A DNA stretch of 27,564 nucleotides, taken from a virus. Each line of letters begins with the position of its first letter. Position 1 is the stretch's first letter. Of the stretch, positions 21,971 to 26,692 are shown one piece after another. The notes under the pieces are model-generated. The model ran no database searches, was not told where the DNA came from, and saw nothing but the letters and a program-made list of their open reading frames with translations. The DNA lies in the IMG/VR virus record IMGVR_UViG_3300028610_000406, positions 1 through 27,564 of that record, one strand, 5' to 3'. Position numbers and translations under genes: made by a program.

Positions 21971-22003
21971 TATTTATATAGATTGATTTATATTATATAT
22001 ATT
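21971..22003 (-). promoter_or_regulatory. Bipartite promoter of the portal gene
   Basis: Minus strand: AATATATATAAT (21992-22003), then AATCAATC and TATATAAATA (21971-21980). The box begins 29 bases before the GTG start of the portal gene and no Shine-Dalgarno intervenes, so transcription probably starts at or near the start codon. The 7-base spacing from TATATAT to ATCAA matches the other copies. Confidence 0.7.
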
Positions 22004-22010
22004 ATATTAT

Positions 22011-22145
22011 TCAATTATAATTTATCCTGCATGCCCAAACTCCGTCGTCCACTTTATATAACATTGAAGGAATCGTACCTTGTCGGACTAGTTCAGCCAT
22101 TTGTTTGTAAGTGAATGCCCAAATTCCATTTGTTTCTATTTCCAT
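22011..22145 (-). CDS. Candidate 44-residue protein in the terminase-portal gap
   Basis: A 44-codon frame from ATG 22145 to TGA 22011, starting MEIETNGIWAFTYKQMAELV and ending VWACRINYN. The middle, TYKQMAELVRQGTIPSMLY followed by KVDDGVW, vaguely recalls an excisionase-like helix-turn-helix with a small wing, but is too short to claim. There is no obvious ribosome binding site, and the ATG lies 14 bases after the long-range stem of the structured gap, so translation might be controlled by that structure. It is the only coding candidate in this 535-base gap. Confidence 0.45.
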   Translation of the reverse strand: MEIETNGIWAFTYKQMAELVRQGTIPSMLYKVDDGVWACRINYN

Positions 22146-22158
22146 TGTGATTATAAAT

Positions 22159-22250
22159 GATGTGGGCTTTCTTTCCCCATCTTTCATTTTACAGTGTTTC
22201 GTTCACCAAAGGTACTCCTGCCCACATCCCAGTTTACGACAAGGTGTCGT
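22159..22250 (-). ncRNA. Structured RNA segment downstream of the tRNA-like gene
   Basis: On the minus strand ACGACA-CCT-TGTCGT (22236-22250) is a perfect 6-bp hairpin. Further on, GATGTGGGC (22220-22228) pairs perfectly with GCCCACATC (22159-22167), closing a 52-base loop that holds a small ACC-TTT-GGT hairpin. Such structure in AT-rich DNA is unlikely to be chance. It may be an independent RNA, the tail of the tRNA precursor, or a regulatory leader for the 44-residue frame. Confidence 0.4.
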
Positions 22251-22271
22251 GCCGTACTTTTAAACGACCAA

Positions 22272-22340
22272 TGCACACGGCAGGATTCGAACCTGCTCTC
22301 TACCTTTTGTGGAGGTACTATCCGTCACGCCACCACGTGC
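22272..22340 (-). tRNA. tRNA-like gene, anticodon and D-arm abnormal
   Basis: On the minus strand a 7-bp acceptor stem (GCACGTG / CGTGTGC, two G-T pairs) surrounds a canonical T-arm (GCAGG-TTCGAAT-CCTGC) and a perfect 5-bp anticodon stem (TACCT / AGGTA). The discriminator is A and CCA is not encoded. Two features are wrong for a normal tRNA. Only 16 bases (GTGGCGTGACGGATAG) lie between acceptor and anticodon stems, and no D-stem forms. The 7-base loop CCACAAA has C where U33 should be. Read centrally the anticodon is ACA (Cys); shifted one base it is CCA (Trp), with a T before it. It could be a degenerate tRNA, a tRNA-like element or an attachment site remnant. Confidence 0.6.
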
Positions 22341-22375
22341 TAAGCTGTTAAGCCTAGTAATCGTATGCAATCAAT

Positions 22376-22439
22376 GAGGGTCGTGGGCATTCGCGAGCAC
22401 ACCTCTCCTCGATGACTATGATACCCTAGAAGTTAGGGT
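22376..22439 (-). ncRNA. Structured leader upstream of the tRNA-like gene
   Basis: After the promoter the minus strand has a perfect 6-bp hairpin ACCCTA / TAGGGT (22423-22439). A second stem follows, GTGTGC / GCCCAC, with one mismatch and loop TCGCGAAT (22383-22402), closed further out by GAGG / CCTC. The stretch is richer in G and C than the surroundings. No coding frame explains it. It may be part of a longer viral RNA that includes the tRNA-like gene. Confidence 0.4.
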
Positions 22440-22470
22440 TTAATAATTTAATCAATTAAGGTATTTAACC

Positions 22471-22484
22471 TTTATAAATGTTGG
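22471..22484 (-). promoter_or_regulatory. Second-type TATA promoter, upstream of the RNA island
   Basis: Minus strand CCCAACATTTATAAAGG, with the TATA box TTTATAAA at 22471-22478. The string CCCAACATTTA is identical in the promoter at 26676, and GTTAAATACCTTA just downstream also occurs at the fibre-block promoter. Transcription would begin near 22450 and enter the hairpin and tRNA-like region. Confidence 0.6.
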
Positions 22485-22486
22485 GA

Positions 22487-23851
22487 TTATGCAATATGTG
22501 GGGTATAATAATCAGTCAAATCAAATACACATCTCATCATCATTGCATCAGAGTAATCTGGGGATCTGCCTAATTTCTCTCTTATTTCTTCTTTTCCGAT
22601 TAACTCTATCTTTCCGTCTCGTTCCATATTCTTTTGGGCGATTTGTTCTAAATCTTCTATTAGGCCCTCCTTGATTTCCAGTGGAACTTCACAGATTGCT
22701 ATTTGACCTAACCTAACCATTTCGGCTAATTTAAAATAACATTGTGTCTTTAGATTTCTATAATTATGTCTCTTCTTAGTGAACTCTGTTTCAACTGGAC
22801 TAGAGTTATTAACGAAACCTCTACAGTTTTCTAAATAGTCTACTACTCCACCGCCTACTCCATCTTCATCTACTACTATATTTGAATGTGGTACTTGCCA
22901 GAATCCAGCTAATTTTTCTATCTCTTCGACTATTTCTTTGATTGATGACTTAGGTAATACAACTACTTGTTCTATCTTCCAGTTTCTCCAGGCCATTATG
23001 ACTGTTTTGTCTGATCCATACCTTGCTACATCACAAGAGATATAATGGTCACTTCTTGGTGGAATTGTTATTTGTGTCAGAAAGATGTCGAGTATTTTCT
23101 CATAATCAAACAATTTACTTGGGTCGTCATCGTAGTTCCAGTTTCCGTAAAGTAGTCGTTCTTTTGAGTTTTTGTCTAGTTTATTAAGATTTTCTGCATA
23201 ATACTCGGACATAAATGGGTTATCTCCTACTAAAGCAGGGATAAATTGTCTATATGGTAATCCTGTTTTTGGACTAACAAAATCTTTTAACTTTCCTTCA
23301 GACCAAGGTCTCCAATAATCTTTGTATGCCCAATTCTTTGCTGGATTACTCGCCATTAATAACTTAGGTATTAAATCGTATTCATCTAATTTGAATCGTA
23401 ACCTAGACATGACAATCATTTTGGCTTTTTCTGTGATTTCCGACACTTCATCCATAAATGCGCCAGTGTACTCTGTACTACCTAATGAATCGAACTCTGG
23501 GTCAGTTGGGTATAAAAATAGGTCTTTCAAATAGACAGAACTCCCATTAGTAAAATGTACTGCTCCTTCAATTGCGTTGTACTTCCAATCTTTGTCCTTT
23601 TTCAGACTCCATTCCCTGAGTATCCCCAAAAACGTCAGAAACGTACTCTCCTTCAACGATTTGAGTCTAGCTCGTCCCACTAGGTATCTTGTACCCGGAT
23701 ACATTAAACAGCTTAATACAAGCCACATACATCCTAAATATGATTTGCCTCCCCCAGCACCACCACCATAGAATAGTTCAGTAGTTTTTTTATCTCTTAG
23801 AATATCAAATGCTTGCCTTTGTTTAGGACTTAATTGGATGTTTATTTCCAT
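22487..23851 (-). CDS. terL: Large terminase subunit (packaging ATPase/nuclease)
   Basis: A 454-residue motor protein that pumps DNA into the prohead and cuts it. ATPase half: Walker A GGAGGGKS near residues 29-36, then a Walker B-type segment YTGAFMDEVSEI near residue 130, and the coupling motif LLMASNPA near residue 163. Nuclease half (RNase H-like): ISCDVARYGSDKT near residue 270, VVDEDGVGGGVVDYL near residue 325 and SPDYSDAMMM near the C-terminus supply the acidic residues. The start is the ATG at 23851, which has GAGGAG about 10 bases upstream inside the small terminase; a TTG at 23869 would add six residues. It overlaps the small subunit gene by 29 bases. Confidence 0.93.
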   Translation of the reverse strand: MEINIQLSPKQRQAFDILRDKKTTELFYGGGAGGGKSYLGCMWLVLSCLMYPGTRYLVGRARLKSLKESTFLTFLGILREWSLKKDKDWKYNAIEGAVHFTNGSSVYLKDLFLYPTDPEFDSLGSTEYTGAFMDEVSEITEKAKMIVMSRLRFKLDEYDLIPKLLMASNPAKNWAYKDYWRPWSEGKLKDFVSPKTGLPYRQFIPALVGDNPFMSEYYAENLNKLDKNSKERLLYGNWNYDDDPSKLFDYEKILDIFLTQITIPPRSDHYISCDVARYGSDKTVIMAWRNWKIEQVVVLPKSSIKEIVEEIEKLAGFWQVPHSNIVVDEDGVGGGVVDYLENCRGFVNNSSPVETEFTKKRHNYRNLKTQCYFKLAEMVRLGQIAICEVPLEIKEGLIEDLEQIAQKNMERDGKIELIGKEEIREKLGRSPDYSDAMMMRCVFDLTDYYTPHIA

Positions 23852-24149
23852 CAGGCTTCTTCTCCTCAATTATTACTCTGATTTGTTCGCCTTTGTGTTC
23901 TTGTCTTATGTTTGCTGCGCTTGTTGGACTTTCATCATCTTCGAATTCTAATTGACTGAATATCTCTGCTTCTGCACGGTCTATATTGCTTAGTCTCTTC
24001 TTTTCTAATAGTTTATTCATATCTGGGTGTTTAGATAAATAGATAGTTACAGCCCCCCTAGTTACCTTTAATCTCTTAGACATGTCTACACGAGTGCCAT
24101 TACTTGATTCTAAGGCTACTTTGAATAGTTTCTTGGTTATCTTAGTCAT
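23823..24149 (-). CDS. terS: Small terminase subunit-like DNA-binding protein
   Basis: A 108-residue protein. Residues about 18-45 contain a helix-turn-helix (TRVDMSKRLKVTRGAVTIYL) followed by a helical stretch (KLLEKKRLSNIDRAEAEIFS) for oligomerisation. A charged, proline-containing tail (EEKKPDGNKHPIKS) ends it. Position immediately upstream of the large terminase, with overlap, is the standard place for TerS, which recognises the packaging site and loads DNA. Sequence alone gives only the DNA-binding motif, so the call combines motif and order. No clear Shine-Dalgarno precedes its ATG; the 58-residue gene ends 15 bases upstream. Confidence 0.8.
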   Translation of the reverse strand: MTKITKKLFKVALESSNGTRVDMSKRLKVTRGAVTIYLSKHPDMNKLLEKKRLSNIDRAEAEIFSQLEFEDDESPTSAANIRQEHKGEQIRVIIEEKKPDGNKHPIKS

Positions 24150-24163
24150 TTTGTTTAAGTTGT

Positions 24164-24340
24164 TTAATAATAATTTCCATATCTTTCCATTACTTCTAAA
24201 ATTTGACTTGGAGAATATTCCTGAGATAGTTCTTCGAATAGTAACTTCATTACTTCTTTTACTTGAGCAATTGAAATTTGTTCTCCTGATTCTCTTAAAG
24301 TTATTACTTTAGCTAATTTGTTAAGGTTAATCTTTTTCAT
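24164..24340 (-). CDS. Small 58-residue helical protein, unknown
   Basis: A 58-codon frame from ATG 24340 (MKKINLNKLAKVITLRESGE) to TAA 24164. Near-perfect AGGAGGTGA lies 5 bases before the ATG, and the stop of the upstream gene is inside that site. The body (EQISIAQVKEVMKLLFEELS) is two amphipathic helices. Short proteins with this LREG...SIAQVKEVMK style precede terminase genes in many phages as far as I recall, with no known function. It is well supported as coding by the site, helix amphipathy and packing. Confidence 0.8.
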   Translation of the reverse strand: MKKINLNKLAKVITLRESGEQISIAQVKEVMKLLFEELSQEYSPSQILEVMERYGNYY

Positions 24341-24350
24341 TTTTCACCTC

Positions 24351-24890
24351 CTATTTCTTTTTCTTAGGCTTTTCAATCTCTTGATTGATTGTTTTGTCTA
24401 ATTCAGCTCGTTTCTTGATTGCTCTTGTGATAGCATCTGGGCCACTTTCCATTATTGTGTATGTTTGTGCATATCCTTTGAACTTGTATTTTTTAGTTTT
24501 TATTAATACGTTTAGTCCTGGGTTATGCTTTGACAATATAGCATCTGGTACGAATTTCTCTGAATATAGTTCAAAATTATCTAGATCACTGTACTTATTC
24601 CAATCTATTTTTGGTAATTTGATTAGTTCTGGATGTTCGATTGAACCGAATTCTCTTAACTGTTGGTCTACTTGTACTCTGATTGCTGTTTTGAAATCGT
24701 CTCTGGCTGTGTGTCTTGCAAAAGGTACACCTTGAAGATTTGCGTTTTGTTCATGTTTTCTTAATTCTACTTCGAATTTTTCATGGGCGGTTAGGTCCCT
24801 TTTAGATTTGTTTAAGTTTACGCCTTTTATTCCGTCTACTGTTAACTTAGTCAATTCTGCTTTACTCATTGGTCTTATTACTTCTTCCAT
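24351..24890 (-). CDS. Unknown soluble protein, 179 residues
   Basis: A charged protein beginning MEEVIRPMSKAELTKLTVDG with a lysine-rich end (EIEKPKKKK). The middle contains YAQTYTIMESGPDAITRAIK and a segment with KLPKIDWNKYSDLDNFELY. It has no membrane segment, cysteine motif or recognised catalytic motif. AGGAGG lies 7 bases upstream of the ATG. Its place just before the terminase genes, with the 58-residue gene in between, suggests a packaging-related or early-late transition role, but this is a guess from position. I do not recognise a family. Confidence 0.75.
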   Translation of the reverse strand: MEEVIRPMSKAELTKLTVDGIKGVNLNKSKRDLTAHEKFEVELRKHEQNANLQGVPFARHTARDDFKTAIRVQVDQQLREFGSIEHPELIKLPKIDWNKYSDLDNFELYSEKFVPDAILSKHNPGLNVLIKTKKYKFKGYAQTYTIMESGPDAITRAIKKRAELDKTINQEIEKPKKKK

Positions 24891-24904
24891 TTTTTTCCTC
24901 CTGT

Positions 24905-25162
24905 TTAGTTAATTAGTGAATAACAATCTAATTGTATTTGTCTAGTGAATTCTAATCCGGTTGGATTTGCATAGTCATCAATATATTCAATCATCTCGTT
25001 TACCAGTATTGCTTCAGTGTTGTATAAATTACACATTTTTATAAATAATTCTTCAGATACTCCTTCCGATGTTTCACATTCTTGGTTTCCTATACTTATT
25101 AAACAAATTGATAAAGTAACAATTACGATGATTAATAAAACTATCCAATCTGATTGTTTCAT
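24905..25162 (-). CDS. Small membrane-anchored or exported protein
   Basis: An 85-residue protein whose residues about 7-26 form one hydrophobic segment (WIVLLIIVIVTLSICLISIG) after a short polar start, giving an N-terminal membrane anchor or signal peptide. The rest (NQECETSEGVSEELFIKMCN and further) is acidic and has four cysteines in total. AAGGAG lies 8 bases upstream of the ATG, which overlaps the preceding small frame as ATGA. Small membrane proteins at this place in a virus genome often act on the host envelope, but no specific role can be assigned. Confidence 0.7.
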   Translation of the reverse strand: MKQSDWIVLLIIVIVTLSICLISIGNQECETSEGVSEELFIKMCNLYNTEAILVNEMIEYIDDYANPTGLEFTRQIQLDCYSLIN

Positions 25163-25230
25163 GTTGATTTCTCCTTTACATGTTTTACTGGCATTGTTAT
25201 TGATATTGTTGTAGGATCTATTCTTGTCAT
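25159..25230 (-). CDS. Candidate 23-residue peptide
   Basis: A short frame MTRIDPTTISITMPVKHVKE plus KST starts at 25230, has GGAG 8 bases upstream and ends in TGA overlapping the next ATG (ATGA). The same frame is open further upstream (KSYLEIGEFS) without a usual start, so a longer or damaged gene is possible. It explains most of an otherwise empty 100-base gap. Confidence 0.35.
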   Translation of the reverse strand: MTRIDPTTISITMPVKHVKEKST

Positions 25231-25262
25231 CGAAAATTCTCCAATTTCTAAATAAGATTTAA

Positions 25263-25472
25263 TTACAATCTTATTGCTCCTATTTGTCCTTTTTTAATAT
25301 CTTCGTGTGCAACACCTAAAATCAAACCTTGGTCATATTCTGCACCAGGACCAGATAAGAATAATATCCCCCTAACCCTAAGCTTCTCTCCCTCGTCTTT
25401 AACCTCTAACGTTCCATTCTTAGCAGCTAATAATAGTAAGTGTGTCGCTAATGGTTCTGGTATTTCTGTCAT
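25263..25472 (-). CDS. Small soluble protein, unknown
   Basis: A 69-residue protein beginning MTEIPEPLATHLLLLAAKNG. The C-terminal half is a compact beta pattern with GILFLSGPGAEYDQGLILGV. It overlaps the upstream frame's stop (ATGA), with GGAG further upstream. There is no motif that suggests a specific activity. It is one of a string of small genes between the glycosyltransferase and terminase. Confidence 0.7.
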   Translation of the reverse strand: MTEIPEPLATHLLLLAAKNGTLEVKDEGEKLRVRGILFLSGPGAEYDQGLILGVAHEDIKKGQIGAIRL

Positions 25473-25639
25473 ATTAATTTCTCTCCTGCTAGTTTGTCTA
25501 TTAAATTAAGATAAAATCTGCTGTTTACGTGGTCTGTTATAAATTCTTTCTTCAACAATCGAATAAACTCTTTGGCATCTTCAGTAGGGATTAATCCTCC
25601 AGCCACCTTAGTATCTATTATTTTATCGCTTAATGTCAT
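25469..25639 (-). CDS. Small 56-residue helical protein, unknown
   Basis: A 56-codon frame from ATG 25639 (MTLSDKIIDTKVAGGLIPTE) to TGA 25469, continuing DAKEFIRLLKKEFITDHVNS. It overlaps both neighbours as ATGA, so it fits its slot exactly. The frame is helical and charged with regular amphipathic spacing, supporting a real protein. The last codons supply the purine-rich site of the next gene. No family recognised. Confidence 0.7.
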   Translation of the reverse strand: MTLSDKIIDTKVAGGLIPTEDAKEFIRLLKKEFITDHVNSRFYLNLIDKLAGEKLI

Positions 25640-25941
25640 TGTACACCTGTCATTTTTTTAATTGTTACACCGTTTACTAATTGGTCTTGTTCGATAGCCA
25701 TACTTTTTTGTTCGCGTTTAATATCATTTTTTAGGTTTTCTAGTGTGGCTTCCATTATTACTTTCTTTCGTTTTTTGGCCATTTTTTCTTTATCTTCAAG
25801 ATATTTTGCCCATTTCTTATTGAAAGCATTGAATTCTTCGAAGTAGTTTAACTCTTTTTTTAGTTCGGCAATAGTTTTTTTACGATTATTGATACCGATT
25901 CTACATGCTTTATCTTCTTCTTTGGTTAGTTTTCTTTTCAT
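25636..25941 (-). CDS. Coiled-coil protein, unknown
   Basis: A 101-residue, strongly basic and helical protein: MKRKLTKEEDKACRIGINNR, then KKTIAELKKELNYFEEFNAF, then a Lys-rich stretch around KMAKKRKKVIMEATLENLKN. Heptad-like spacing over residues 20-85 implies a coiled coil. It overlaps both neighbours (ATGA). It may bind nucleic acid or form an oligomer, but no specific function is visible. Confidence 0.7.
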   Translation of the reverse strand: MKRKLTKEEDKACRIGINNRKKTIAELKKELNYFEEFNAFNKKWAKYLEDKEKMAKKRKKVIMEATLENLKNDIKREQKSMAIEQDQLVNGVTIKKMTGVQ

Positions 25942-26246
25942 CCTGCGTTAAAAGAGCTACAGATTACTCCTGCTTTGCTCCCCTCCTTCGCTTCTCCAAT
26001 ATATTCTACATTGATACTATCTAATTTTGTTGCCCATGTTCTGCATAAATCTTTAGGCTCATATTGTTCTTTATCTGTTCCGATATTACACCACCAGTGA
26101 AATATCCCAAGTTCCTCATTATACGCATAAAAATCTCCAGCAGGAGTTATTCTTTTGGCTGATTCTTCATCTTCTGCACAAACTACAGCAGAATCGTATG
26201 TATCATAACCATCATTCTCATTCTGTGATATTAGAAATATTTTCAT
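25938..26246 (-). CDS. Unknown phage-type protein, 102 residues
   Basis: A 102-residue protein beginning MKIFLISQNENDGYDTYDSA. The pattern MKIFLISQ.....YDTYDSAVVCAEDEESAKRI is familiar from phage proteins that convert or hold a small internal domain, widespread in viral genomes without known function. A region CNIGTDKEQYEPKDLCRTWA and an end SKAGVICSSFNAG follow, giving four cysteines in total. It overlaps neighbours by ATGA on both sides. The role is unknown. Confidence 0.72.
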   Translation of the reverse strand: MKIFLISQNENDGYDTYDSAVVCAEDEESAKRITPAGDFYAYNEELGIFHWWCNIGTDKEQYEPKDLCRTWATKLDSINVEYIGEAKEGSKAGVICSSFNAG

Positions 26247-26407
26247 AGGTATTCTGGGTCAATTAATTTAATTTGTTCATCTACTGCATTTCTACAGAAT
26301 TGATCTGGTTTGAATTGTGGATGTTCTGCGAAGAATAGTATTTGTTTTAGTTTGAATCCTACACTTCTTTGGACAATTTTATTCATTGGGTTTATTCTTT
26401 TTGCCAT
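26243..26407 (-). CDS. Small 54-residue protein, possible DNA binder
   Basis: A 54-codon frame from ATG 26407 (MAKRINPMNKIVQRSVGFKL) to TGA 26243, continuing KQILFFAEHPQFKPDQFCRN and AVDEQIKLIDPEYL. The ATG overlaps the upstream stop (TAATG) and its stop overlaps the next start (ATGA). The basic N-terminus and following helices are reminiscent of short ribbon-helix-helix-like viral proteins, where a phrase like EHP.(F/I)KP...R..(V/L)DEQIK is typical. I call it a candidate DNA binder only. Confidence 0.65.
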   Translation of the reverse strand: MAKRINPMNKIVQRSVGFKLKQILFFAEHPQFKPDQFCRNAVDEQIKLIDPEYL

Positions 26408-26649
26408 TATTTTCTTTTCGCTGCACTTTTTAAATCTTTGAGGAAGGTTTCAGTATCACATTCTTGTCCATAAATACAATCACAAATTAAGTCTTCAAAT
26501 CCCCATTTATCGTCACCTTTTTTTAGAGTATAATTATTTTGTAAATGTTCTTCTAATTCTTTCTCCATAGCCCTAGTTTTCTTATATCTCTCTATGATTA
26601 TCTGATATAACGCTAGTGGAATTAAGTCTTTTTTCTTTTTAGTTGCCAT
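26407..26649 (-). CDS. Unknown small protein with clustered cysteines
   Basis: An 80-residue protein: a basic helical N-terminus (MATKKKKDLIPLALYQIIIE, then RYKKTRAMEKELEEHLQNNY) and a C-terminal region with GFEDLICDCIYGQECDTETF, which holds three cysteines in ten residues and might bind metal. It is the first gene after a second-type TATA promoter. The TTTAAATA box is 34 bases upstream of the ATG. No function can be assigned. Confidence 0.7.
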   Translation of the reverse strand: MATKKKKDLIPLALYQIIIERYKKTRAMEKELEEHLQNNYTLKKGDDKWGFEDLICDCIYGQECDTETFLKDLKSAAKRK

Positions 26650-26675
26650 ATTACATTAATTAATTGTTTTAAGGG

Positions 26676-26690
26676 TATTTAAATGTTGGG
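26676..26690 (-). promoter_or_regulatory. Second-type TATA promoter of the small-gene block
   Basis: Minus strand CCCCAACATTTAAATACCC: TATA box TTTAAATA (26676-26683) with the same CCCAACATTTA prefix seen at 22471-22484. It is 34 bases before the ATG at 26649. It overlaps the end of the glycosyltransferase gene, so the small genes can be expressed separately from it. Confidence 0.65.
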
Positions 26691-26692
26691 GT

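Noticed and set aside
22272-22340. Integration (attachment) site at the tRNA
   Set aside because: No integrase or repeated copy of the tRNA end is in the window, so it remains only a possibility.
22423-22439. Hairpin ACCCTA/TAGGGT as a terminator of the terminase gene
   Set aside because: No T-run follows on the minus strand and a promoter lies between the terminase stop and the hairpin, so it more likely belongs to the RNA island.
22159-22484. tmRNA, RNase P RNA or SRP RNA
   Set aside because: None of the conserved cores of these RNAs could be found, and the tRNA-like part has an anticodon arm unlike tmRNA.
22487-23869. TTG start at 23869 for the large terminase
   Set aside because: The ATG at 23851 has GAGGAG at a usable distance and gives a more typical N-terminus.
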